A DNA stretch of 64,000 bases, taken from NCBI RefSeq assembly GCF_023502325.1, contig NZ_JAMFLZ010000004.1, positions 62,001 to 126,000 on the forward strand. Reading direction: 5' to 3'. Position numbers and translations under genes: made by a program. This DNA comes from Wocania_A spongiicola. Its GTDB lineage: Bacteria > Bacteroidota > Bacteroidia > Flavobacteriales > Flavobacteriaceae. The notes under the pieces were generated by a model, which worked only from the letters and a program-made list of their open reading frames with translations, did no database searches and was not told the origin of the DNA. The stretch's first letter is position 1, and every line of letters begins with the position of its first letter. Of this stretch, positions 25,580 through 33,495 are shown one piece after another.

Positions 25580-26602
25580 ATGAACGAAAACCTAGATCCA
25601 ACAGACGAAAATTTTTCTCCAGAAGAATTAGATGTAGAAAAAAAACTGAGACCCTTATCTTTTGATGATTTTACAGGGCAGGATCAGGTATTAGAAAACC
25701 TTCAAATTTTTGTTCAAGCTGCAAATTTACGTACCGAAGCTTTAGATCATACATTATTTCATGGACCTCCTGGATTAGGAAAAACTACACTTGCTCATAT
25801 TTTAGCAAATGAACTTAGTGTTGGTATTAAAGTAACTTCAGGTCCAGTTTTAGATAAACCAGGAGATTTAGCAGGATTACTTACTAACCTTGAAGAACGA
25901 GATGTCTTATTTATTGATGAAATTCATCGATTAAGCCCCATTGTAGAAGAATATTTATACTCTGCAATGGAAGATTATAAAATAGATATCATGATTGAAT
26001 CTGGACCCAATGCAAGAACGGTGCAAATCAATCTTAATCCATTTACCTTAATTGGAGCAACAACACGCTCGGGGTTGTTAACTTCTCCAATGCGAGCACG
26101 TTTTGGAATACAAAGTAGATTACAATATTACAAAACCGATTTACTAACAACCATTGTACAGCGTAGTGCGACTATTTTAGATGTACCAATTTCTATGGAA
26201 GCAGCTATTGAAATAGCAGGTAGAAGCCGAGGAACACCAAGAATTGCGAACGCATTATTGCGTCGTGTTAGAGATTTTGCACAAATTAAAAGTAACGGGA
26301 GTATCGATATAAAAATTGCAAAATATGCTTTGGAAGCTTTAAACGTTGATGCCCATGGTCTAGACGAAATGGATAATAAAATTTTGTCAACCATTATTGA
26401 TAAGTTTAAAGGCGGGCCAGTAGGTATTACTACTATTGCTACAGCAGTTAGCGAAAGCCCAGAAACTATTGAAGAGGTTTATGAACCATTTTTGATACAA
26501 CAAGGGTTTATTATGCGAACCCCTCGAGGGCGAGAAGTAACAGAACAAGCTTATAAGCATCTTGGTAAAGTAAAAGGATCAATTCAAGGCGGACTGTTTT
26601 AG
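25580..26602 (+). CDS. ruvB: Holliday junction branch migration ATPase RuvB
   Basis: A 340-residue AAA+ motor that drives branch migration with RuvA. Walker A is GPPGLGKTT, Walker B LFIDEIHRL, sensor 1 GATTRSGLL, and the sensor 2/arginine region SRGTPRIANALLRR; a winged-helix C-terminus follows (RTPRGREVTEQAYKHL). Length matches the family. I use ATG 25580 (MNENLDPTDENF) instead of TTG 25571, since the TTG lies inside the -7 promoter box. ruvA is 6.3 kb downstream, not adjacent. Confidence 0.97.
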   Translation: MNENLDPTDENFSPEELDVEKKLRPLSFDDFTGQDQVLENLQIFVQAANLRTEALDHTLFHGPPGLGKTTLAHILANELSVGIKVTSGPVLDKPGDLAGLLTNLEERDVLFIDEIHRLSPIVEEYLYSAMEDYKIDIMIESGPNARTVQINLNPFTLIGATTRSGLLTSPMRARFGIQSRLQYYKTDLLTTIVQRSATILDVPISMEAAIEIAGRSRGTPRIANALLRRVRDFAQIKSNGSIDIKIAKYALEALNVDAHGLDEMDNKILSTIIDKFKGGPVGITTIATAVSESPETIEEVYEPFLIQQGFIMRTPRGREVTEQAYKHLGKVKGSIQGGLF

Positions 26603-26719
26603 TGTATGCTTCTCGGTTTACTATTACAACAATTAAACGGATAAATAAATCCTTTCAACATATTAGCTAATTATTCGTTTATTTCATCAAAAAATTTGTA
26701 AGGTTTTTGAAAGTGTCAT

Positions 26720-26727
26720 TATGTTTG
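26720..26727 (+). promoter_or_regulatory. -7 promoter element for the cytochrome c peroxidase gene
   Basis: TATGTTTG matches TAnnTTTG; TTTG at 26695-26698 is a possible -33 box with 21 bp spacing. The gene starts 29 nt downstream. Confidence 0.5.
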
Positions 26728-26756
26728 GCGCTTAAAATATTAATAACCCAATTATA

Positions 26757-28100
26757 ATGAAAAACCTACGAGTATTCAATGTACTTGCAATTTGTGTAGC
26801 ATCTTTATTTTTTTCTTGTGCTACAGACAATGATGATTATGTTGATATCACATTTCAAAACAATTTAGAAAAAAAAATTATAGAGCTATATGGGTCTAAA
26901 GAAGCGCTAATCCTTCCAGCTTCAAATAATTATTCAGCCATACCAAACGATTTAAAAAACCCGATTACAGAAGCTAAAGTTGCTTTGGGAAAAATGTTGT
27001 TTCACGAAACAGGTTTGGCTAAAAATCCTAAACTTTCTCAGGGAATGGATACTTATTCTTGTGCAAGTTGCCATCATGCAGGAGCAGGTTTTCAAAGTGG
27101 TATATTACAAGGTATTGGCGAAGGTGGTTTTGGTTTTGGTTTGTTTGGAGAAGAGCGTACTAAGTCTTCTGATTATACAGAAGAGCACTTAGATGTACAG
27201 CCAATTAGAAGCCCCAGTGTTTTAAATGTAGCTTATCAAGATGTTATGCTATGGAATGGTCAATTTGGAGCAACAGGGACTAACGCAGGAACGGAAGCAA
27301 ATTGGACGGCAGGAACACCAAAAGAATCTAACACATTAGGTTTTGAAGGAGTAGAAATACAGGCTATAGCAGGAATAAATGTTCACAGATTAGTTATTGA
27401 TGAAGATTTTATTAAAAACTCATCCTATAAAGCTATGTTTGATAGCGCTTTTCCTAATGTTAATGTAAATGAGCGTTATTCTAAATTAAATGCAGGTTTA
27501 GCAATAGCAGCTTATGAGCGTACATTGCTTGCTAATCAAGCTCCATTTCAAAAATGGTTAAAAGGCGAAAGTATTGCAATGAGTAATGATGAAATACAAG
27601 GGGCTACATTATTTTTTGATAAAGCTAAATGCTACACGTGCCATTCGGGACCAGGTTTAAATGGTATGAGCTTTCATGCATTAGGTATGAAAGATTTAGC
27701 TGGCAATAATGTTTTAACAGTTATAGATGAAGCAACAAAAAAAGGGCGAGGTGGATTTACTGGAAACACAAATGATGACTATAAATTTAAAACACCTCAA
27801 TTGTATAACTTAAAAGATGTTAGCTTTTTTGGACATGGCGGTAGTTTTGAAAGTGTAAAAGATATTATTCGTTATAAAAGTGAAGCTGTTCATGAAAATA
27901 TTGAAGTCCCTTCAAATAAACTTTCTCCTATGTTTGTGCCTCTTAACCTAACAGATTCTGAAATTGATTTGCTTACTTTATTTGTTGAAAATGCACTCTA
28001 TGATGATAATTTAAAACGATTTGTGCCAGAGAGCTTACCATCAGGATATTGCTTTCCAAATGCTGATTTGCAATCATCGTTAGATATGAATTGTAATTAA
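26757..28100 (+). CDS. Di-haem cytochrome c peroxidase / MauG family lipoprotein
   Basis: A 447-residue exported protein with a lipoprotein signal (LAICVASLFFSCATD). Two c-type haem sites are present: CASCH at 102-106, with a further His directly after it, and CYTCH at 292-296. Downstream are TPQLYNLKDVSFFGHGGSF and LSPMFVPLNLTDSEIDLL, typical of bacterial CCP, which reduces H2O2 with electrons from cytochrome c in the periplasm. The family also includes MauG-like enzymes that oxidise protein side chains; the sequence does not settle which. It has its own promoter and terminator, so it is a single-gene unit. Confidence 0.9.
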   Translation: MKNLRVFNVLAICVASLFFSCATDNDDYVDITFQNNLEKKIIELYGSKEALILPASNNYSAIPNDLKNPITEAKVALGKMLFHETGLAKNPKLSQGMDTYSCASCHHAGAGFQSGILQGIGEGGFGFGLFGEERTKSSDYTEEHLDVQPIRSPSVLNVAYQDVMLWNGQFGATGTNAGTEANWTAGTPKESNTLGFEGVEIQAIAGINVHRLVIDEDFIKNSSYKAMFDSAFPNVNVNERYSKLNAGLAIAAYERTLLANQAPFQKWLKGESIAMSNDEIQGATLFFDKAKCYTCHSGPGLNGMSFHALGMKDLAGNNVLTVIDEATKKGRGGFTGNTNDDYKFKTPQLYNLKDVSFFGHGGSFESVKDIIRYKSEAVHENIEVPSNKLSPMFVPLNLTDSEIDLLTLFVENALYDDNLKRFVPESLPSGYCFPNADLQSSLDMNCN

Positions 28101-28126
28101 TATTAAGTGACAGATATAGATTAATT

Positions 28127-28157
28127 AAAACCGAAGTATTTAGCATCGGTTTTTTTG
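28127..28157 (+). terminator. Rho-independent terminator after the peroxidase gene
   Basis: Stem AAAACCGA / TCGGTTTT (8 bp) with an 11-nt loop, followed by a run of T. It lies 26 bp after the stop. Confidence 0.8.
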
Positions 28158-28234
28158 TTTAGTATTACTAATAAAATAGTACTTTTAAAGTATGTGAAAT
28201 GGTCTAAACTCAAATGTCCTAATTTTATAAACAA

Positions 28235-29572
28235 ATGCCTAAATACAGCTACCCAAATAAAATACCATTTCGAAAGTTTTTATTAATGTCGGCTTCTATA
28301 GCCAAAAACCCTATCCCGTTTCATAATAAATGCTTTAATAATGCAGGAGACACCTTTGCTATTAAATCACCTTTTTATGGACATATTGTTTTAACTCGAG
28401 AAATAAACATTGTTAAACACATACTTCAAAAAAACCATAAAACCTATCATAAATCAAAAATTCAAACCAAATATTTATCAAAATATGTAGGTTACGGGTT
28501 GCTAACTTCAAGTGGCGATTATTGGTTAAAACAACGTAGATTAATACAACCAGCATTCCATAAAGAAAAAATTCAAAACTTAGTTTCAATTATTAATAAT
28601 GCTATTGAAACTCAAGTAAATTTAATTGAAGAAGGAGAGTTTGTAGATTTATACCCTATAATGAATGAATTAGCTTTTGAAGTAGTTGCTAAATCTTTGT
28701 TCAATTTTTCTGCAGAAAAACAAACTTTAAAACGCTTGCAATTCATTATTGAAAAGTTACAATTGTTTATTGTAAAAGAATTGAGAATGCCTTACAAAAA
28801 GTTATGGTATTTTTTAAAAGGCGATATTAGTTACCACATGAAATTGGTAAAAGAAAGTAGAGATATAATAAATACTATTATTGATCAAAGACGAAATTCT
28901 GATGATGAGCATGATGATTTATTAGATATGTTATTACATGCTAAGTATGAAGACGGAACAACTATGAGTAACGAGCAATTAATTGACGAAATTTTAATTT
29001 TGTTTGTTGCTGGACATGAGACTACCGCCAATGCATTAACATTTACATTAAAACTTTTAGCACAAAATAAAAAGGAATTAAAAAAGGTTGAAGACGAAAT
29101 TAACAAAGCAAAAAAAGAAAGCTTAACGTCCTTACAAACCATTACACAATTAAATTATACTAAATGTTGTGTTGAAGAAAGTTTACGATTATACCCACCA
29201 GCTTGGATCACCGATAGAGTAAATATTGAAGATGATGAAATAGAAAATTATGTCTTAAAAAAAGGCACTATTGTTGGAGCATCAATATACGAACTGCACC
29301 GAAATAAAGATTACTGGAGCGATTCTGAAGATTTTAAACCTGAGCGCTTTTTAGAAAAAAACAGAAAGCAAATATTACAATATTATATGCCCTTTGGTGC
29401 AGGACCAAGACTCTGTATTGGGAACAATTTTGCGATGTATGAAATGATTTTAGCGGTAAATGCTATTATGAAAAAGTTTAATGTTTCTACAGATAATGAT
29501 ATTATTAAAATAAATCCTTTAATTACTTTAAAACCAGTAGATGTTAAGTTAAAGTTCACTTTAAAAGCATGA
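28235..29572 (+). CDS. Cytochrome P450
   Basis: A 445-residue P450 with all core motifs: I-helix oxygen-binding site FVAGHETTANAL, K-helix EESLRLYPP, the PERF-like motif KPERFLEKN, and the haem loop PFGAGPRLCIGNNFAM with the thiolate Cys at 394. It has no membrane anchor and no fused reductase, so it depends on separate electron donors, none of which is encoded nearby. The overall pattern resembles bacterial relatives of the CYP4/CYP102 fatty-acid hydroxylase side, but the substrate cannot be named. Its stop overlaps the queG start by 4 bp (ATGA), implying translational coupling with an unrelated tRNA-modification gene. Confidence 0.95.
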   Translation: MPKYSYPNKIPFRKFLLMSASIAKNPIPFHNKCFNNAGDTFAIKSPFYGHIVLTREINIVKHILQKNHKTYHKSKIQTKYLSKYVGYGLLTSSGDYWLKQRRLIQPAFHKEKIQNLVSIINNAIETQVNLIEEGEFVDLYPIMNELAFEVVAKSLFNFSAEKQTLKRLQFIIEKLQLFIVKELRMPYKKLWYFLKGDISYHMKLVKESRDIINTIIDQRRNSDDEHDDLLDMLLHAKYEDGTTMSNEQLIDEILILFVAGHETTANALTFTLKLLAQNKKELKKVEDEINKAKKESLTSLQTITQLNYTKCCVEESLRLYPPAWITDRVNIEDDEIENYVLKKGTIVGASIYELHRNKDYWSDSEDFKPERFLEKNRKQILQYYMPFGAGPRLCIGNNFAMYEMILAVNAIMKKFNVSTDNDIIKINPLITLKPVDVKLKFTLKA

Positions 29573-30498
29573 TGGTAAAATCAAAAGCAAACCATACTAA
29601 GCTTATTAAAACCGAAGCTAAACGTCTTGGGTTTTTGTCCTGCGGTATAAGTAAAGCTGATTTTTTAGAAGAAGAAGCACCTCGATTAGAAAAGTGGTTG
29701 AAAAATAATATGCATGGGGAAATGCACTATATGGAAAATCATTTCGATAAACGATTAGACCCAACAAAGCTTGTTGAAGGCTCAAAAAGTGTAGTTTCAT
29801 TATTGCTTAATTATTACCCAAGCCAAGAGCAAATAGCTAGCAGCTATAAACTATCAAAATATGCCTATGGAACCGATTATCATTTTGTTATTAAGGATAA
29901 ACTTAAATCTCTACTAAATTTTATTCAAGATGAAATAGGAGAAGTTAGCGGAAGAGCTTTTGTAGATTCTGCCCCTGTTTTAGATAAAGCTTGGGCTGCA
30001 AAAAGTGGCTTAGGCTGGATAGGTAAGCATAGTAATTTATTAACCCAACAAGTAGGCTCGTTTTATTTTATAGCCGAACTTATAATAGATTTAGAGCTCG
30101 ATTACGATATGCCAACCACAGATCATTGTGGTACATGTACGGCATGTATTGATGCTTGCCCAACCGAAGCCATTACAGAGCCTTATGTAGTAGATGGCAG
30201 TAAATGCATTTCTTATTTTACTATTGAATTAAAAGAGAATATACCAACAGAGTTTAAAGGAAGAATGGATGATTGGATGTTTGGTTGTGATGTTTGTCAA
30301 GATGTTTGCCCATGGAATCGATTTTCTAAATCACACAATGAACCCCTATTCAATCCACATCCAGAATTATTATCGATGACAAAAAAAGATTGGGAAGAGA
30401 TTACTGAGGACACTTTTAAAAAAGTATTTCAAAAATCTGCAGTAAAGCGAACTAAGTTTTCAGGCTTAAAAAGAAACATCAATTTTTTAAAAGATTAG
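29569..30498 (+). CDS. queG: Epoxyqueuosine reductase
   Basis: A 309-residue cytoplasmic enzyme that reduces epoxyqueuosine to queuosine in the tRNA wobble position, using cobalamin and two [4Fe-4S] clusters. The cluster ligands are CGTCTACIDACP at about 187-198 and CDVCQDVCPWNRF at about 240-252; the active-site region is DSAPVLDKAWAAKSGLGWIG. It is shorter than the E. coli protein because the C-terminal HEAT-like region is missing, as is usual in Bacteroidetes. An alternative start is ATG 29572. It overlaps the P450 gene by 4 bp. Confidence 0.95.
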   Translation: MMVKSKANHTKLIKTEAKRLGFLSCGISKADFLEEEAPRLEKWLKNNMHGEMHYMENHFDKRLDPTKLVEGSKSVVSLLLNYYPSQEQIASSYKLSKYAYGTDYHFVIKDKLKSLLNFIQDEIGEVSGRAFVDSAPVLDKAWAAKSGLGWIGKHSNLLTQQVGSFYFIAELIIDLELDYDMPTTDHCGTCTACIDACPTEAITEPYVVDGSKCISYFTIELKENIPTEFKGRMDDWMFGCDVCQDVCPWNRFSKSHNEPLFNPHPELLSMTKKDWEEITEDTFKKVFQKSAVKRTKFSGLKRNINFLKD

Positions 30499-30502
30499 GC
30501 TT

Positions 30503-30517
30503 ATCCTATCATAGGAT
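30503..30517. promoter_or_regulatory. Perfect dyad in the maeB promoter spacer
   Basis: ATCCTAT-c-ATAGGAT is a 7-bp perfect inverted repeat with a 1-nt centre, ending 3 bp before the maeB -7 box. It has no following T run, so an operator is more likely than a terminator. No regulator can be named. Confidence 0.35.
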
Positions 30518-30520
30518 TAT

Positions 30521-30528
30521 TATCTTTG
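30521..30528 (+). promoter_or_regulatory. -7 promoter element for maeB
   Basis: TATCTTTG matches TAnnTTTG and lies 29 nt before the maeB start. No TTTG box is seen at -33; the dyad at 30503-30517 occupies the spacer. Confidence 0.5.
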
Positions 30529-30557
30529 TTGGTTTGATATATTTAAACTAATCCATA

Positions 30558-32852
30558 ATGAGCGAAGAAAGTAAACGAAGAGAAGCCCTTATATATCACG
30601 CAAAGCCAACTCCAGGAAAAATAAAGGTAGTTCCAACCAAAAAATATGCTAGCCAAAGAGATTTATCTTTAGCCTATTCGCCAGGTGTTGCAGAGCCTTG
30701 TTTAGAAATAGAGAAAGACAAAAATAATGCTTATAGATATACAGCCAAAGGTAATTTAGTAGCAGTAATATCTAACGGAACAGCAGTTTTAGGATTGGGA
30801 AATATTGGTCCTGAAGCCTCAAAACCAGTAATGGAAGGTAAAGGCTTATTGTTTAAAATATTTGCTGATATTGATGTTTTTGACATTGAAGTTGATACCG
30901 AGAATGTTGACGAATTTATTGCAACAGTAAAAAACATAGCTCCAACTTTTGGGGGTATTAATTTAGAAGATATAAAAGCTCCAGAAGCTTTTGAAATAGA
31001 GCGTCGCTTAAAGGAAGAGTTAGATATTCCTGTAATGCATGACGACCAACACGGAACTGCTATAATTTCTGCGGCAGCGTTATTAAATGCAGTTGAGTTA
31101 GCAGAAAAAAAGCTGGAGAAAGTTAAAATAGTAATAAGCGGTGCTGGGGCAGCAGCTATATCATGTTCTCGTTTATACCAAGCTTGTGGTGTAAAGCGTG
31201 AAAATATGGTTATGCTAGATAGCAAAGGTGTTATTAGAAATGATCGAGAAAGTTTGTCTACTGAGAAAGCAGAATTTGCTACACACAGGAAAATAGACAC
31301 GCTTGATGAAGCTATGAAAGATGCCGATGTTTTTATCGGTCTATCAATGCCAGATATTGTCACTCCAGATATGCTTTTAACTATGGCAAAAAATCCTATT
31401 GTATTTGCAATGGCTAATCCAAACCCAGAAATAAAATATAATACTGCAATTGCAACGCGCAAGGATATTATTATGGCAACAGGGCGTAGCGATCATCCTA
31501 ACCAAGTAAATAATGTACTAGGGTTTCCATTTATTTTTAGAGGAGCTTTGGATGTGCGTGCAACAAAAATTAACGAAGCTATGAAAATGGCTGCAGTTAA
31601 AGCTTTGGCTAGATTAGCTAAAGAGCCAGTGCCAGAGCAAGTTAATATAGCTTATGGCGAAACACGATTAACATTTGGGAAAGAATATATCATTCCAAAA
31701 CCATTTGATCCGCGTTTAATTGCCGAAGTGCCGCCAGCGGTTGCAAAAGCAGCTATGGAAAGCGGTATAGCAAAAGAGCCTATTATAGATTGGGAAAAAT
31801 ACCAAGACACACTTAGAGAACGTTTGGGTTCTGATAACAAATTAGTAAGGCTATTATTAAATAGAGCAAAGCTTGATCCTAAACGTGTTGTGTTTGCAGA
31901 AGCTGACCAGCTAGCTGTTCTGAAGGCAGCACAAATAGCTTATGAAGACGGTATTGCATATCCAATTTTATTAGGAAGAAAAGAGACTATTGAGAGTCTT
32001 ATGAAGGAGATAGAATTTGATGCCGATGTGCCAATTATCGACCCTAAAACAGAAGAAGAAAACCCGCGTAAAGATAAATATGCAAAAGTATATTGGGAAC
32101 AACGTAAGCGTAGAGGAATAACATACTATTCTGCTCAAAAATTAATGCGTGAACGTAACTATTTTGCTGCAATGATGGTTAGCGAAGGAGATGCAGATGC
32201 CCTAATTTCGGGGTATTCTAGAAACTATCCTACAGTTGTAAAACCTATGCTAGAATTAATAGGTATGGCAAAGGGAGCAACAAGAATTGCTACCACAAAT
32301 GTTATGATGACTAAAAGAGGCCCGCTTTTTTTAAGTGATACATCTATAAACATAGACCCAAGTGCTAAAGATTTAACCAAAATAGCACAAATGACATCTC
32401 AAGTTATTAAAATGTTTGGCATGAAGCCTGTCATGGCAATGACTTCTTATTCTAACTTTGGGTCGTCTCAACATATTAATGCATCAAAAGTTAGAGAAGC
32501 TGTATCGTATTTACATCGCCATTTTCCAGACATGATTGTTGATGGTGAATTGCAAACTGATTTTGCTTTAAATGATGAAATGCTTCGAGAAAAATTCCCA
32601 TTTTCTAAACTGGTTGGTAAAAAAGTAAACGCGCTAATATTTCCTAATTTAGATTCGGCTAATATTACTTATAAACTATTAAAAGAACTGAACGACTCTC
32701 AATCTATTGGACCAATAATGATGGGCATGCGTAAACCAGTACATATACTTCAGTTAGGGGCTAATGTTGATGAAATTGTTAATATGACAGCAATTGCAGT
32801 TATTGATGCACAACATAAAGAAAAATGGGAACTAGAAAAGGCTAATTCTTAA
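30558..32852 (+). CDS. maeB: NADP-dependent malic enzyme with phosphotransacetylase-like domain
   Basis: A 764-residue cytoplasmic enzyme that decarboxylates malate to pyruvate with reduction of NADP+. Residues about 1-430 are the malic enzyme: SPGVAEPC, HDDQHGTAI and the nucleotide-binding ISGAGAAAISCSRLY. Residues about 430-764 resemble phosphotransacetylase (KRVVFAEADQLAVLKAA, DALISGYSRNYP), a regulatory domain in MaeB proteins that senses acetyl-CoA and is not known to be catalytic. Length matches the fused form. It sits alone between queG and ruvA with its own promoter. Confidence 0.96.
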   Translation: MSEESKRREALIYHAKPTPGKIKVVPTKKYASQRDLSLAYSPGVAEPCLEIEKDKNNAYRYTAKGNLVAVISNGTAVLGLGNIGPEASKPVMEGKGLLFKIFADIDVFDIEVDTENVDEFIATVKNIAPTFGGINLEDIKAPEAFEIERRLKEELDIPVMHDDQHGTAIISAAALLNAVELAEKKLEKVKIVISGAGAAAISCSRLYQACGVKRENMVMLDSKGVIRNDRESLSTEKAEFATHRKIDTLDEAMKDADVFIGLSMPDIVTPDMLLTMAKNPIVFAMANPNPEIKYNTAIATRKDIIMATGRSDHPNQVNNVLGFPFIFRGALDVRATKINEAMKMAAVKALARLAKEPVPEQVNIAYGETRLTFGKEYIIPKPFDPRLIAEVPPAVAKAAMESGIAKEPIIDWEKYQDTLRERLGSDNKLVRLLLNRAKLDPKRVVFAEADQLAVLKAAQIAYEDGIAYPILLGRKETIESLMKEIEFDADVPIIDPKTEEENPRKDKYAKVYWEQRKRRGITYYSAQKLMRERNYFAAMMVSEGDADALISGYSRNYPTVVKPMLELIGMAKGATRIATTNVMMTKRGPLFLSDTSINIDPSAKDLTKIAQMTSQVIKMFGMKPVMAMTSYSNFGSSQHINASKVREAVSYLHRHFPDMIVDGELQTDFALNDEMLREKFPFSKLVGKKVNALIFPNLDSANITYKLLKELNDSQSIGPIMMGMRKPVHILQLGANVDEIVNMTAIAVIDAQHKEKWELEKANS

Positions 32853-32876
32853 TCGTTTTAATGTAAATAATTTTAT

Positions 32877-32884
32877 TACATTTG
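32877..32884 (+). promoter_or_regulatory. -7 promoter element for ruvA-sprA
   Basis: TACATTTG matches TAnnTTTG and lies 23 nt before the ruvA start. sprA begins 6 bp after the ruvA stop, so this box probably drives both. Confidence 0.5.
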
Positions 32885-32907
32885 ATTGACTAAGATATAG
32901 GGGATTT

Positions 32908-33489
32908 ATGATAACACATATTAAAGGAAAACTTACTGAAAAAAACCCAACAAGTGTTGTTATTGAATGTAATGGAGTGGGCTATATGCTTAATATTTCG
33001 TTGCACACATATTCTCAAATACCAGACAGCGAACAGCTAAAATTATATACGCACCTTCAAGTTAAGGAAGATTCACATACGCTTTATGGCTTTACGTCAC
33101 TAGCAGAGCGCGAAATTTTTAGATTATTAATTTCTGTAAGCGGAATAGGTTCTAGTATTGCACGCACCATGTTGTCTTCTTTAACACCTAAACAAGTTAG
33201 GGAAGGTATAGCTGTTGGTGATGTAGCTTTAATTCAATCTATTAAGGGAATAGGAGCAAAAACAGCTCAGCGTGTTATAATAGATTTGAAAGATAAAATT
33301 TTAAAGATTTACGATATAGACGAAGTTTCTGTTTCAAAAGGCAATACCAATAAAGATGAAGCGTTATCTGCATTAGAAGTTCTTGGTTTTGTAAAAAAGC
33401 AGGCTGAACGTGTTGTGGACAAAATTATTGTGTCTGAGCCCGAGGCTAGTGTTGAAACCATTATAAAACAAGCTTTAAAAAATTTATAA
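32908..33489 (+). CDS. ruvA: Holliday junction branch migration protein RuvA
   Basis: A 193-residue DNA-binding partner of RuvB. An N-terminal OB fold (MITHIKGKLTEKNP, then VKEDSHTLYGFTSLAERE) is followed by two HhH motifs (LISVSGIGSSIARTML and IQSIKGIGAKTAQRVI) and a C-terminal domain that contacts RuvB (EALSALEVLGF). Length is normal. It is directly upstream of sprA, a linkage seen widely in Bacteroidetes, probably only for shared transcription. Confidence 0.97.
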   Translation: MITHIKGKLTEKNPTSVVIECNGVGYMLNISLHTYSQIPDSEQLKLYTHLQVKEDSHTLYGFTSLAEREIFRLLISVSGIGSSIARTMLSSLTPKQVREGIAVGDVALIQSIKGIGAKTAQRVIIDLKDKILKIYDIDEVSVSKGNTNKDEALSALEVLGFVKKQAERVVDKIIVSEPEASVETIIKQALKNL

Positions 33490-33495
33490 TAGATT

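Noticed and set aside
30731..31462. A 243-codon open frame on the minus strand inside maeB
   Set aside because: It is entirely antisense to conserved maeB coding sequence, and its translation is Ser/Ile-rich with no recognisable motif.
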